This document shows, in pieces, positions 27,154 through 36,227 of a stretch of 64,000 nucleotides of DNA (positions are counted from its first letter, which is position 1; every line of letters begins with the position of its first letter). The notes beneath the pieces are model-generated. The model did no database searches, was not told the DNA's origin, and saw only the letters and a list, made by a program, of their open reading frames with translations. The position numbers and the translations under genes were made by a program. Origin of the DNA: Spirulina subsalsa FACHB-351. GTDB lineage: Bacteria > Cyanobacteriota > Cyanobacteriia > Cyanobacteriales > Spirulinaceae. The stretch covers positions 1 through 64,000 of the forward strand of contig NZ_JAIHOM010000005.1 of the NCBI RefSeq assembly GCF_026130165.1, read 5' to 3'.

Positions 27154-28083
27154 GTGTTTGGCTTCCTAAATCTTAACAAATCGGCTGGCATGACTTCTCA
27201 TGACTGTGTTGCCCGGGTGCGACGATTGCTGAAACTCAAGCGGGTGGGACATGGGGGAACCTTAGACCCTGCCGCAACGGGGGTGTTGCCCATTGCTTTG
27301 GGCAATGCTACTCGTTTGTTGCAATACTTGCCAGAGGGCAAGTCCTATCGGGCGCGCATTCATTTGGGGATGTGTACCAGTACAGATGATTTAGAGGGAG
27401 AAGTGTTGGCGACGACTTCGGCCGAAGGGGTGACACAGGAGGGAGTAGAGGGCTTATTAAGGGAGTTTGTCGGGGAAATTGAACAGGTGCCGCCTGTCTA
27501 TAGTGCCATTAAGCAGGGGGGGAAACCTTTGTATGCGAGGGCGAGGGCGGGGGAAGTGGTAGAAGTGCCGAAGCGAGTGGTGCGGATTGACCGGGTGGCT
27601 TTAGTGAGTTGGCAGGCTGGGGAGTTGGCGGAGTTGGAGGTTGATATTGATTGTGGGGGCGGGACTTATATCCGGTCAATTGCCCGGGATTTGGGGGAAA
27701 AGTTAGGAGTAGGGGGGACACTGGCGCACTTGACGCGGACATTGAGTTGTGGGATGAGCTTGGGGGAGAGTGTGACGTTGGAGGAGTTGGCGGCACAGGT
27801 GGGGGAGGGGTGTTTTATGCCCTTGGGGGTGGATGGGCCTTTAGGTCATTTACCCAAGGTGGTATTACAGGAGGAGGAAGCGCAACGTTGGTGTCAGGGT
27901 CAAGGGGTTTTGTGTCCGTTGGGGAAGTCAGGGCTTTTTCTGCGAGTGTATAATGATCAGGGCTTTCTGGGGATAGGTTTGGGTCAAGGGGAGGGGGAGA
28001 TAATGCAGTTAGTCCCTAAGACAGTCATCAGTAATCAGGTTCGTAGTTGCGCTTGGGCGCCCAATCGGGAGTCAGGTTCGTAG
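27154..28083 (+). CDS. truB: tRNA pseudouridine synthase B
   Basis: 309 residues. It makes pseudouridine 55 in the T-loop of most tRNAs. The catalytic Asp38 is in the motif GGTLDPAATG, and the TruB core motifs SAIKQGGKPLYARAR and GTYIRSIARDLG are present. I choose GTG 27154 (FGFLNLNKSAGMTSHD), the usual TruB start; TTG 27145 adds three residues. No Shine-Dalgarno is visible, because the upstream DNA is the AATTGATA repeat. The last 20 or so codons run into a 37-bp dispersed repeat, so the C-terminal tail and stop codon derive from that repeat. Confidence 0.94.
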   Translation: MFGFLNLNKSAGMTSHDCVARVRRLLKLKRVGHGGTLDPAATGVLPIALGNATRLLQYLPEGKSYRARIHLGMCTSTDDLEGEVLATTSAEGVTQEGVEGLLREFVGEIEQVPPVYSAIKQGGKPLYARARAGEVVEVPKRVVRIDRVALVSWQAGELAELEVDIDCGGGTYIRSIARDLGEKLGVGGTLAHLTRTLSCGMSLGESVTLEELAAQVGEGCFMPLGVDGPLGHLPKVVLQEEEAQRWCQGQGVLCPLGKSGLFLRVYNDQGFLGIGLGQGEGEIMQLVPKTVISNQVRSCAWAPNRESGS

Positions 28084-28142
28084 TTGCGCTTGGGCACCAA
28101 ATCGGGAATCAGGTTCGTAGTTGCGCTTGGGCGCCCAATCAG
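28036..28142. repeat. Three tandem copies of a 37-bp dispersed repeat
   Basis: Copies start at 28036, 28073 and 28110 with exact 37-bp spacing. The core is CAGGTTCGTAGTTGCGCTTG followed by GGCGCCCAATCGGGA with small variation. Copies 1 and 3 contain the perfect palindrome TTGGGCGCCCAA. The first copy overlaps the 3' end of truB. A further copy and a half lie at 63483-63530 with the same 37-bp period. Confidence 0.9.
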
Positions 28143-28160
28143 TAATCAGGAGTCGGAAAT

Positions 28161-28206
28161 AATTGTCAATTATCAATTGTCAATTGTCAATTATCAATTA
28201 TCAATT
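28161..28206. repeat. CAATTATCAATTGTCAATT-type tandem repeat
   Basis: A run of heptamers of the kind TCAATTG/TCAATTA, the reverse complement of the AATTGATAATTGA repeats found at 27121-27149 and 52528-52586. It lies between the 37-bp repeats and the sbcC stop codon. The function is unknown. Confidence 0.8.
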
Positions 28207-28242
28207 TCCCACCCCCGGCATTAGAGCCTGATTCAACAGACC

Positions 28243-31200
28243 CTAACTTAACACGCTCAACTGGGAACCTTGTTCCGTTTTCTGAACTTCAATACGATAC
28301 TGGAAGGCTTCTTTAAATTGGGGCATATGGGTAACGGCTAAAATACAGGCGAAATCGCTGGCAATGGCGTTAATGGCGGCAATGAGGCGATCGCATCCTT
28401 CCCCATCTTGAGTCCCAAATCCTTCATCGACGATTAACATTTGCAAGGATGCCCCAGAGCGTTGGGCTAACAGTCGCGCTAGGGCTAAACGAATGGAAAA
28501 GTTAATGCGAAAGGCCTCCCCCCCAGAATAGGTCTCATAAGCGCGAGTCCCTTGGACATCGGCAATCAGAATCTCTAGGGTATCAATCATTTTCGGGTTT
28601 TTCTTCCCTTGATTACTCTTGCCCACCTTTTGGGTAATAAATTGAACGTGCAGTTGATTCCCCGTGAGTCGAGCGAGAATCTGGTTAGTTTCGGCCTCTA
28701 GTTGGGGGAGAATATTCTCAATCATCAGCGCTTGAATGCCATTTTTCCCGAAGGCTTGACTCAGTTCCTGATAGACTCGGTACTGTTGGCGGACGGTTTG
28801 AATTTTCTCCTGAGTCCGTTCATATTCCCCCTCGTAGTGTTCGAGTTGGCGCAGTTGTTCCCCTAAACGCCCTTGTTCGGCAATCCGATGATCTAAGGCC
28901 TGTCGATTTTGTTGTAGGGTTTGTTCTAAGGTCTGGATTTGGGGGCGATAGTCGGGCATTTCTGCCATGCGGGTGTTTAACTGCTGAATCTCTTGCCCCA
29001 TGTTCTGGCGCTCTTGTTCTCGCATCTGTAGTAACTGCCGTTTTTCCTGCTCGTCGGCCTGGACTTGGGGTAGTTGGGCTTGAGCTTGTTCGAGTTGATG
29101 ATAGCGCAGTTCCACTCCCTGCATGGCGCGCAGGGTTTCTGTGAGTTGGCTGTGTTCCTGACGATCATAGCCCAAGGCGGTGATCTGATCCTTAACCTGT
29201 TGAATCTGCCGTTGCAGGTCTGAGTTTTGTTCGAGTTGGGCGATCTGTTGTTGGATGTTTTGCAGGCGATCGCACAATTGGGGCCGTTGACGGGCTAACT
29301 CCCCTTGTTTGCGCTTGGCATCCTCAATCTTCGACTGTTTAATTTCTGCCCACTGTCGATTTTTCACCTCCCCCCGAATCAACGCATGGGTCTTTTCATC
29401 ATAGTTTAATTGCACTATCTTTTCATTCAGTTGGTGGAGTTCCTGATGGAGTTCCAGCGCATAGCCCCCCACCGTCAGAGAGCGTTCCAACTCGCTCATC
29501 TCCTCTTCAAGTTCTTGCAGTCGTTCGTACTGCTCACAACTTTGTTCTAACTGGGCTTCTAACTGGCCCCGTTCTTGAATCAAGGCTGAATGTACAGTTA
29601 ACTCTTGCTGGAGTTGGCTGTATTCCTGTCGCAGTTTCGTTAATTCTCGCTCACAGATCGCCATATCTTCCCGAATCGCCCAGATTTGTTTTTGCAGTTG
29701 TTCCTGTTGCGCTTGGGTTTTTTCAATCACATGGCGACGATGGTCTTCATCTAGAGCGCGATCGCACAATGGACAGACGGCCTCCGGCACAGCCAATAAA
29801 TCCAGCTTTTGCTGTAACTCCCCAATTTGCTGTTCATTCTGCTTTTGCTGCTCTTCCAAACGACTGCGGAATAACTTCCGTTCTTGTCCCTTTTCATGAA
29901 CTCGTTCCTGATACACCTTTTTTTTATCTAAGGCCATCACCTGAGCATCGACACTTAAAATCCGTTGTCGTAACGGAGGAATCGCCGCGATTTGCTGCTC
30001 AATCCTCCCTTTCGTCACTTGCAACTGTTCCAAACGGACTTGATAACGGGTGCGGACCTGTTCCACTTCCATCTCCAAACGGTGACGCCTCTCCAACAGA
30101 GGCGACACCTCCAACTGGAGCGCATCTAGTTCCTGTAATCGTTGACGAGAACGCTGTAATTCTTGTAGTGCCTCCCGAATCTCCCCCTCCTGACTCAAAA
30201 TTCCCAGAACTTCCTGTTCCTGTTGGTCCAAATCAGTGAGACGAGCTTGTTGCTGTCCAAGGGAGAGACTTAACTCATTCTTGCGTTGTAGTAACTGCTG
30301 CTGTAACTCTTGGTGCTGCTGTTGTAACTCCTGATAGGCCTGAAACTTTTGGGCTAAACTTTGCTCCTGTTGGCGTAACTGTAATAACTGCTCATACTGG
30401 GCTTTAATCTCAGACCCCTGTTCTACCAACTGCCGTAAGCCCTCAGAACGTTGATGGGACTGCTCAATTTCTTGGTAGAGGCGATCGCAATCCTGCACCA
30501 ACTTTTGATACTGATTCTGCTGCCACGTGACCTGATTCTCCCAGTATTGGCGATGATGCTCCTCCTTCTGCAAATGGGTCAGTTCCCCCTTTAATTTCTC
30601 CTGTTCCCCTCGCAATCCTTCAATCTGGACCCCTAACTGCTCCTGTTGCTCAACAATTCCCCCCCGTTCCCCCAGTCGGCTTTGTAACGGTCCCAGAGTC
30701 GCCTCCAACACCTCCACCTCAGCCTTATACTGTTTCGCTTGATCCTTCGCCCTCTGGGCCAACACCTCATAATGATCCAGTTTCAGCAAATCCGCCAACA
30801 CCTGTTTCCGTTCCCTCGGACGACGTAACATAAACTCATCCGCCCGACCTTGACGCAAATACGCCGAATTGACAAACGTATCATAATCCAGCTTCAACGT
30901 TTCAATAATCTGCTGTTGTGTCCCCTTGACTCCCTTCCCACTAATCGAACGGAAACGCCCCTCCCCCATCATCACCTGAAACTCTAAACTCCCACTGCGC
31001 CCCCTTGAACGACTGCGAATAATGCGATAAGTTTGGTCATCACTACAAAAGGTAAAATCAACCCGGACATCCTTCGTTCCGGCATTAATCACATCATCCT
31101 CCGTTGCCGCCCGACTTTGCCCCCACACCGCCCAAGTAATCGCCTCCAACAGCGACGACTTCCCCGCCCCATTCGCCCCACAAATACAAGCCGTATGCAA

Positions 31201-31269
31201 GCCCCGAAAATCTAAGGTGACTTGGCGATAACTCAGGAAATTTTTCAGGGTGAGTTGTAACGGAATCAT
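28243..31269 (-). CDS. sbcC: SbcC-type exonuclease subunit (SMC/Rad50-like ATPase)
   Basis: 1008 residues. Walker A is at about 31-38 (GANGAGKSS), long coiled coils run from about 170 to 830, and a CxxC zinc hook (CPLC) lies near residue 500. The C-terminal lobe has the ABC signature YSGGEAFRINFSIRLALARL and Walker B MLIVDEGFGTQD. With the SbcD nuclease it would process hairpins and broken ends. No sbcD is in the window, so the partner must lie elsewhere. The stop codon (TAG 28243-28245) is the first part of a TAGGGTCTGTTGAA motif also found at two other gene ends. Confidence 0.95.
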   Translation of the reverse strand: MIPLQLTLKNFLSYRQVTLDFRGLHTACICGANGAGKSSLLEAITWAVWGQSRAATEDDVINAGTKDVRVDFTFCSDDQTYRIIRSRSRGRSGSLEFQVMMGEGRFRSISGKGVKGTQQQIIETLKLDYDTFVNSAYLRQGRADEFMLRRPRERKQVLADLLKLDHYEVLAQRAKDQAKQYKAEVEVLEATLGPLQSRLGERGGIVEQQEQLGVQIEGLRGEQEKLKGELTHLQKEEHHRQYWENQVTWQQNQYQKLVQDCDRLYQEIEQSHQRSEGLRQLVEQGSEIKAQYEQLLQLRQQEQSLAQKFQAYQELQQQHQELQQQLLQRKNELSLSLGQQQARLTDLDQQEQEVLGILSQEGEIREALQELQRSRQRLQELDALQLEVSPLLERRHRLEMEVEQVRTRYQVRLEQLQVTKGRIEQQIAAIPPLRQRILSVDAQVMALDKKKVYQERVHEKGQERKLFRSRLEEQQKQNEQQIGELQQKLDLLAVPEAVCPLCDRALDEDHRRHVIEKTQAQQEQLQKQIWAIREDMAICERELTKLRQEYSQLQQELTVHSALIQERGQLEAQLEQSCEQYERLQELEEEMSELERSLTVGGYALELHQELHQLNEKIVQLNYDEKTHALIRGEVKNRQWAEIKQSKIEDAKRKQGELARQRPQLCDRLQNIQQQIAQLEQNSDLQRQIQQVKDQITALGYDRQEHSQLTETLRAMQGVELRYHQLEQAQAQLPQVQADEQEKRQLLQMREQERQNMGQEIQQLNTRMAEMPDYRPQIQTLEQTLQQNRQALDHRIAEQGRLGEQLRQLEHYEGEYERTQEKIQTVRQQYRVYQELSQAFGKNGIQALMIENILPQLEAETNQILARLTGNQLHVQFITQKVGKSNQGKKNPKMIDTLEILIADVQGTRAYETYSGGEAFRINFSIRLALARLLAQRSGASLQMLIVDEGFGTQDGEGCDRLIAAINAIASDFACILAVTHMPQFKEAFQYRIEVQKTEQGSQLSVLS

Positions 31270-31781
31270 AATTTTCGATCTCCCTGAAAATACGGAGCAA
31301 CATTAAGCACAATCATTGAGAAAATTTTTCCCTAAATACTCCCAGATTAGCAAATCCTATGTTAGTCTAATAGTAAGGCTTTTAAAGATTTTGTACACTC
31401 GTTCTGAGTGCAAAGCTCTTTTAACTGAGAAGCAGTCTGATGAATTGCAGTTCGATTCTTTGTATTCTACAATACCGAACTGTCTCCTCCGCCTTTTGGG
31501 TTTAGAGCTTCTTGGGTTCGGGTTTGATAACCCTGTTATGATTGCCCTTATGGGGTTTTGTCCCGGTTTTTAATGATCAGTTGAGTGCTGGTCGTGAGTG
31601 CTGGTCTTGGAGTAGTCAGGTGTGGTCAACAGGCCAACCTGTTCAGGTGAGACTTCAAGATTGACAGGTCTAAGGATTCGAGACAAAATACTGAGAAGGG
31701 TTCTCAAGACCACAACAAGCGGCTCTTGGCCGAGTGGGTAGGATGGAATACAACACAGCCTTGCTCTGGGAGATCAAGAGT

Positions 31782-31806
31782 TTTAGCCAAAGAGATTTTG
31801 GCTAAA
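31782..31806. repeat. Perfect 10-bp stem-loop
   Basis: TTTAGCCAAA (31782-31791) and TTTGGCTAAA (31797-31806) are perfectly complementary around the loop GAGAT. No T run follows on either strand. It is the strongest local hairpin in the gene-poor region after sbcC. Confidence 0.7.
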
Positions 31807-32122
31807 GTCTTTGAATAGGGTATTGAGGGTGAGGGGAGTTGTGACGGGAATTGGAGACTCGTCCGGTTCAGGGTTGACTCTTGAGGAGTTCAATTATACC
31901 CTAAATCCATTGCGCCAAGCTAGAACCTCTAAATCTAGAACCTCTAAGAGTCTAGAAGCTCTAAGAGTGAGATCCCTAGAATTCCAGTCCGAGAGTAAAA
32001 GTTCGAGTCTCCTACATCTGCTTCAAAGCCTCTGTTACAGAAACCCCTGAAAGTTTTGTTCTCGAACAATTTTGTTCTTGAAAAAAACGGGTTAATCCGT
32101 GAGCTTGTAGGGGAACAGTTCA

Positions 32123-32150
32123 GGCGTTCGCGAAACGTCTCCCGTGGAGA
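32123..32150. repeat. REP-like element (GGCGTTCGCGAA ... TCTCCCGTGGAGA)
   Basis: GGCGTTCGCGAAACG is followed by TCTCC-CGT-GGAGA, a short perfect hairpin. Sequences of the GCGTTCGCGAAGCGTCTCC kind are common dispersed repeats in filamentous cyanobacteria. Only one copy is seen in this window. Confidence 0.55.
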
Positions 32151-32302
32151 TTGTCTTTCGCTCGTCTTGCTTTGCCCTGCCTGAAAACGCCAAACTAGCC
32201 ATTGCTGGAAAAATTGAATAAAAAACTGAATAAAAAACTGAATAACTGTTTAAGATTGAATGCCCTTGACTTTCCCCCACTCATAACCTTGGAGGTGTAC
32301 CC

Positions 32303-32413
32303 ATGATGATCCTGTTAGTGGCCACAAGCTACTTAATGTTTATCTATATATTGTTATGTTTAGCGCAACGTTTAATCAAAATGAACCAAACCTCAACACG
32401 GGAGGTGCGTTAG
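32303..32413 (+). CDS. 36-residue single-pass membrane protein
   Basis: ATG 32303 (or the next codon, ATG 32306) to TAG 32411-32413. A near-perfect Shine-Dalgarno, GGAGGTG, lies at 32291-32297, five bases before the start. The product begins MMILLVATSYLMFIYILLCL and continues with a basic, polar tail (about AQRLIKMNQ) ending REVR: one membrane helix with a positive cytoplasmic tail. A strong terminator follows at 32454-32487, so the gene is a monocistron. Size and topology resemble small subunits of photosynthetic or respiratory complexes, but I cannot match it to a named Psb, Pet, Psa or Ndh peptide. The combination of signals makes a real gene likely. Confidence 0.65.
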   Translation: MMILLVATSYLMFIYILLCLAQRLIKMNQTSTREVR

Positions 32414-32453
32414 ACCTTGATTGTCCAATGATATCGTCCAATGATGATGGACA

Positions 32454-32487
32454 GGGGATAGGAAGCGTTCAATCCTATCCCCTTTTT
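32454..32487 (+). terminator. Strong intrinsic terminator
   Basis: GGGGATAGGA (32454-32463) pairs without mismatch with TCCTATCCCC (32473-32482), a 9-nt loop, followed by TTTTT (32483-32487). It ends the 36-residue membrane protein gene 40 bp after its stop and isolates it from the TRAP operon downstream. Confidence 0.9.
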
Positions 32488-32576
32488 CGTGAGTTCGGGC
32501 AAGATTTGGGATAGACTGAAGCCAAGCCTAACGTGAGGACTTCGCTCCAGCCCCTTCGCCCAAACCCAGAGAGATC

Positions 32577-33686
32577 ATGAAGCGTAGACAGTTTGTTCAG
32601 AGTAGTGCGATCGCCGGAACCACAGCCGCCGCCCTAGTGGCTTGTCAGGCCAACCCCTCGGGTTCCCCCTCCACCGACTCCACCAGTCTCCCCCAGTTAC
32701 AATGGCGCATGGCCACCAGTTGGCCCCAATCCTTAGATACCATCTACGGCAGCGCCGAGGCCTTTTGTCAAAAAATTAGCGACATGACCGGAGGTCGCTT
32801 TACAATCACCCCCTTTGCGGCCGGGGAAATTGTCGGGGGGTTAGAAGTCCTCGATGCCGTCCAAAGTGGAGCCGTAGAATGTGGTCATACCGCCGCCTAT
32901 TATTACATCGGCAAAAGTGCCGCCCTAGCCTTCGGGACTACCGTCCCCTTTGGCCTCAACGCCCAACAACATAACGCTTGGCTCTATAGTGGTGGTGGTT
33001 TAGAAGCCATGCAGAAAATTTACGCAGACTTCAACATCATCAACTTTCCAGCCGGGAATACCGGAGCCCAGATGGGGGGCTGGTTTAAACGGGAAGTCAA
33101 CACCCTCAGCGACCTACAAGGGCTAAAAATGCGCATTCCGGGCTTAGGGGGGAAAGTAATGGAACGCTTAGGAGTCAATGCCCAAGTGTTGCCTGGGGGG
33201 GAAATCTTCCTAGCCTTAGACCGGGGAACCATTGATGCGGCCGAATGGGTCGGCCCCTATGATGATGAAAAACTAGGTCTGCACAATGCCGCCCAATACT
33301 ACTACTATCCTAGTTGGTGGGAACCCGGAGCCGCCTTAGAAGTCCAGGTCAATAAAACCGCTTGGGAGAGATTGCCCAAAGAATACCAAGCCATTTTTAA
33401 GGCCGCCAGTTATCAGGTCAATCTGGAAATGTTAGCCCGCTATGACCGTTTAAATCAAGAAGCCTTAGAGCGCTTACTCGCCGGAGGGACTCAACTACGG
33501 AGTTTTTCCCCAGAAATTATGGCAGCCGCCCAACGGGTAGCCTTTGAGATTTACGCCGAAACCGCCAACAGTGATGCCACATTTAAAGAAGTCTATGAAC
33601 CGTGGCGAGAGTTCCGGGATAAAATCCTACAGTGGCACAAAATTAACGAGTTGAGTTTAACCAATTTTGTGGCGGAAACCTTGTAA
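32577..33686 (+). CDS. TRAP transporter substrate-binding protein, TakP-like (2-oxo acids)
   Basis: 369 residues. The N-terminus RRQF with a hydrophobic stretch and LVAC (Cys23) suggests a Tat-exported lipoprotein, so it should be anchored in the periplasm. The DctP fold is clear: [36 protein letters not shown] (Gln165), [10 protein letters not shown] (Arg186, the carboxylate-binding Arg of the family) and [10 protein letters not shown]. These match TakP, the Rhodobacter protein that binds pyruvate and other 2-oxo monocarboxylates; a pyruvate TRAP system of this kind has been described in Anabaena. It is the first gene of an operon with both membrane subunits. Confidence 0.9.
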   Translation: MKRRQFVQSSAIAGTTAAALVACQANPSGSPSTDSTSLPQLQWRMATSWPQSLDTIYGSAEAFCQKISDMTGGRFTITPFAAGEIVGGLEVLDAVQSGAVECGHTAAYYYIGKSAALAFGTTVPFGLNAQQHNAWLYSGGGLEAMQKIYADFNIINFPAGNTGAQMGGWFKREVNTLSDLQGLKMRIPGLGGKVMERLGVNAQVLPGGEIFLALDRGTIDAAEWVGPYDDEKLGLHNAAQYYYYPSWWEPGAALEVQVNKTAWERLPKEYQAIFKAASYQVNLEMLARYDRLNQEALERLLAGGTQLRSFSPEIMAAAQRVAFEIYAETANSDATFKEVYEPWREFRDKILQWHKINELSLTNFVAETL

Positions 33687-33710
33687 ATCAATAGGGTTGG
33701 GTTTGTTTTG

Positions 33711-34277
33711 ATGGAATTTTGGTTAACTGTAGCGCGCTGGATTGATCGACTTAATGAGGGAATTGGTCGCCTCAGCACAGGGTTAGTTTTAATTTTAGTG
33801 GGCGTTGGAGTTTGGAATGTGTTGGCGCGCTATCTGGGTCAGTATATTCAGCAAAATCTCGCCTCTAACGCCCTGATTGAAATTCAATGGTATCTCTTCG
33901 CCCTGATTTTCTTTTTAGGGGCGGCCTATACCCTCAAACATAACGGCCATGTGCGGGTAGATATTTTTTATAAAAATTGGGATAGACGGAAACAGGCGAT
34001 CGCCAACTTAATCGGCATCACCTGTTTTCTGCTCCCCTTCTGCTTTCTCGTCCTCTACTTTTCTTGGCAAACCGTCCTCCAATCTTGGCTGATCCGGGAA
34101 ATGTCCCCAGACCCCGGCGGACTGCCCCGCTACCCCATAAAATCCATGGTATTGGTCAGTTTTAGTCTGCTCATCCTCCAGGGCATCTCCGAAGGGATTA
34201 AAAACCTAGCCCGTTTAAAAAACCATCCCCCCGCACCCACCGATTTAATCCCCGAGGAGGAGAATCATGGGCTATGA
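33711..34277 (+). CDS. dctQ: TRAP transporter small membrane subunit (DctQ)
   Basis: 188 residues from ATG 33711, 24 bp after the binding-protein gene; a TTG lies one codon earlier. Four membrane helices are seen, with the DctQ-typical segments [41 protein letters not shown] and a charged C-terminus. It docks to the large subunit in the cytoplasmic membrane. Its 3' end overlaps the DctM gene by 11 bp, so the two are translationally coupled. Confidence 0.93.
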   Translation: MEFWLTVARWIDRLNEGIGRLSTGLVLILVGVGVWNVLARYLGQYIQQNLASNALIEIQWYLFALIFFLGAAYTLKHNGHVRVDIFYKNWDRRKQAIANLIGITCFLLPFCFLVLYFSWQTVLQSWLIREMSPDPGGLPRYPIKSMVLVSFSLLILQGISEGIKNLARLKNHPPAPTDLIPEEENHGL

Positions 34278-35595
34278 CTGGTTAGGCCCAGCCATGTTTG
34301 CCGGGGCATTACTCCTTCTTTCCTTGGGCTACCCCGTCGCCTTTTCCTTGGGCGGAGTCGCCATTCTCTTTGGTCTAGTGGGAGTCGCCTTAGACATCTT
34401 TAATCCCCTCTTTCTCACCGCCCTACCCCAACGCATCTTTAACATCATGGCCAACTATACCCTCTTGGCCATCCCCTATTTCGTCTTTTTAGGGGCGATG
34501 TTAGAAAAAACTGGACTCGCCGAAAACCTACTGGAAACCATGGGGATTCTCTTCGGACGACTGCGAGGAGGACTCGCCCTAGCGGTGGTCCTCGTGGGCG
34601 CTCTCCTGGCCGCCTCCACGGGGGTAGTGGCCGCCACAGTAGTCGCTATGGGCTTAATTTCCCTCCCCGTGATGTTGCGCTATGGGTACAACAAACAACT
34701 GGCTACAGGGGTGATTGTGGCCTCGGGGACTTTGGGGCAAATTATCCCCCCCAGTTTGGTGTTAGTCGTCTTAGGAGATCAGTTGGGGATTTCCGTGGGG
34801 GATTTATTCATCGGGGCTTTTATTCCCGGACTCCTGATGGCTGGTGCATTTGCCCTTCATGTGTTGATCGTGGCTTTTTTGCGTCCCGATGTCGCCCCCG
34901 CCCTACCGGAGTCAGTGCGTAACATCAGCAAGGGAGAATTAGCCCGTCGGGTGGTAAGTGTGATGATTCCCCCCTTGTTGTTGATTTTCTTGGTGTTGGG
35001 GAGTATTTTTTTTGGTGTTGCTACCCCCACCGAAGCGGGGGCTGTGGGGTCTTTAGGGGCGATTATTTTGGCGGCCTTGAATGGGAAATTAACTGGGTCT
35101 GCTTTGGCCGAGGTGAGTGATTCGACCCTACGGATTAGTAGCATGGTGATCTTTATCCTGTTTGGGTCTACGGCCTTTAGTTTGGTCTTTCGGGGGTTAA
35201 ATGGCGATCGCTTTATGTTTGATCTACTCACCAACTTACCCGGCGGAACCGTTGGTTTTCTCTTGGTCAATATGCTGGTGATTTTTGTCCTAGGCTTTTT
35301 TATCGACTTTTTTGAGATTGCCTTCATTATCATCCCCATTTTCGCCCCCGTCGCCCGGGCTTTGGGGTTAGATATGCTTTGGTATGGAGTGATTTTGGGC
35401 GCAAACTTACAGACTTCTTTTTTAACCCCACCCTTCGGTTTTGCCCTATTTTTCCTGCGTGGCGTGGCTCCTCCCGAAATCACCACAGAGGACATTTATC
35501 GGGGGGCAATTCCTTTTATTGTGTTACAAGTTTTGGTTTTGGTTGTGTTAATTCTCTTTCCCCCTTTGGTAACGTTTTTGCCCTCTTTGGGGTAG
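34267..35595 (+). CDS. dctM: TRAP transporter large permease subunit (DctM)
   Basis: 442 residues with about 11-12 membrane helices. It forms the Na+-driven transport channel of the TRAP system. Typical DctM segments are [56 protein letters not shown] and [22 protein letters not shown] lies just before ATG 34267, inside the end of the DctQ gene. It ends only 10 bp before the convergent HD hydrolase gene. Confidence 0.95.
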   Translation: MGYDWLGPAMFAGALLLLSLGYPVAFSLGGVAILFGLVGVALDIFNPLFLTALPQRIFNIMANYTLLAIPYFVFLGAMLEKTGLAENLLETMGILFGRLRGGLALAVVLVGALLAASTGVVAATVVAMGLISLPVMLRYGYNKQLATGVIVASGTLGQIIPPSLVLVVLGDQLGISVGDLFIGAFIPGLLMAGAFALHVLIVAFLRPDVAPALPESVRNISKGELARRVVSVMIPPLLLIFLVLGSIFFGVATPTEAGAVGSLGAIILAALNGKLTGSALAEVSDSTLRISSMVIFILFGSTAFSLVFRGLNGDRFMFDLLTNLPGGTVGFLLVNMLVIFVLGFFIDFFEIAFIIIPIFAPVARALGLDMLWYGVILGANLQTSFLTPPFGFALFFLRGVAPPEITTEDIYRGAIPFIVLQVLVLVVLILFPPLVTFLPSLG

Positions 35596-35605
35596 GGTCA
35601 GAGCA

Positions 35606-36169
35606 TTAAAACCGCTCTAATTCCCCCACAACTTGGGCAAATTCTCGCCATAAAACCGTTTCCTTGTGATGGGTATAAACCATTAACAACGATTGATAAA
35701 ACCAGAGACTTAACTCTCGCCCCCCGGCAAAATGACTCCAAATGGTTGAACCTTGTTGACGTAAAGACCAGAGCAACGAGCGTCCATTATGGAGTTTATC
35801 GGCTAAAGACACTAACTGCACCGAGGGACTCCCGGCTTGAATTTGTTTTAAATACTGAACCTTGCGCGCTTGCCAAGGGGGTTTAGGGAGACTGTGGAAT
35901 TCTGTGCAACCTTCGACAATGGCGGCGACCGTGGGGCCAAAACGTTCTAAAATTTCTTGGCGGGTGGGTTCCCCTCCTTGGTCTTCAATGGCATCATGGA
36001 GTAGGGCGGCGATCGCCTCATCCTCACTTCCCCCCGCTTCCAAAACCAAAGCACTCACTGCCATCAAATGGGCAATATAGGGGACTTGCCCCACCTTTCG
36101 TCTCTGGTTTTGGTGGAGACGAGTCGCATAAATGAATGCCTGCTCAAAACGTTCGCTTAAAACTGCCAC
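35606..36169 (-). CDS. HD-domain phosphohydrolase
   Basis: 187 residues, GTG start. The HD metal site is visible: His34 (YIAHLMAVSA), His58-Asp59 (LLHDAIEDQGG) with the nearby Glu62-Asp63, and Asp124...Asn128 (SLADKLHNGRS). This is the RelA/SpoT-type hydrolase arrangement of stand-alone small (p)ppGpp hydrolases (MESH1-like), so degradation of an alarmone or another nucleotide pyrophosphate is possible. There is no synthetase or TGS domain. It converges on the TRAP operon with only 10 bp between the stop codons. Confidence 0.85.
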   Translation of the reverse strand: MAVLSERFEQAFIYATRLHQNQRRKVGQVPYIAHLMAVSALVLEAGGSEDEAIAALLHDAIEDQGGEPTRQEILERFGPTVAAIVEGCTEFHSLPKPPWQARKVQYLKQIQAGSPSVQLVSLADKLHNGRSLLWSLRQQGSTIWSHFAGGRELSLWFYQSLLMVYTHHKETVLWREFAQVVGELERF

Positions 36170-36227
36170 CTTTAAACCCCCTCGTCTGCGTTAGGATCAC
36201 TGCTAAGGCTCATGATACGAGAAGACT

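Larger units (their letters stand above)
31270..32302. other. Gene-poor, hairpin- and repeat-rich kilobase
   Basis: No convincing coding gene is seen in over 1 kb. Structures include AACAGG/CCTGTT near 31630-31650, GAGAA/TTCTC near 31695, a perfect 10-bp stem at 31782-31806, TCTAGAACCTCTAAG-like direct repeats at about 31925-31975, TTGTTC/GAACAA at about 32057-32070 and a REP-like element at 32123-32150. Two tRNA-like fragments (GGCCGAGTGG near 31730 and GTTCGAGTCTC near 31993) do not make a tRNA. The region could hold structured non-coding RNAs or be a graveyard of repeats. Confidence 0.5.

Noticed and set aside
29769-30239. A 156-codon frame opposite sbcC
   Set aside because: Pro-rich shadow of the coiled-coil region, with no independent evidence.
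31725-32010. An intron-containing tRNA suggested by GGCCGAGTGG and GTTCGAGTCTC
   Set aside because: The two parts do not give matching acceptor, anticodon and T stems, and the T-arm stem is not complementary.
31811-32050. A 79-codon open frame in the gene-poor region
   Set aside because: It is low-complexity (Ser, Arg, Leu from direct repeats), has no ribosome binding site and no recognisable domain.
34857-35495. A 212-codon frame opposite dctM
   Set aside because: It is the reverse complement of a strongly coding membrane protein gene; Lys/Pro/Arg-rich product typical of shadow frames.
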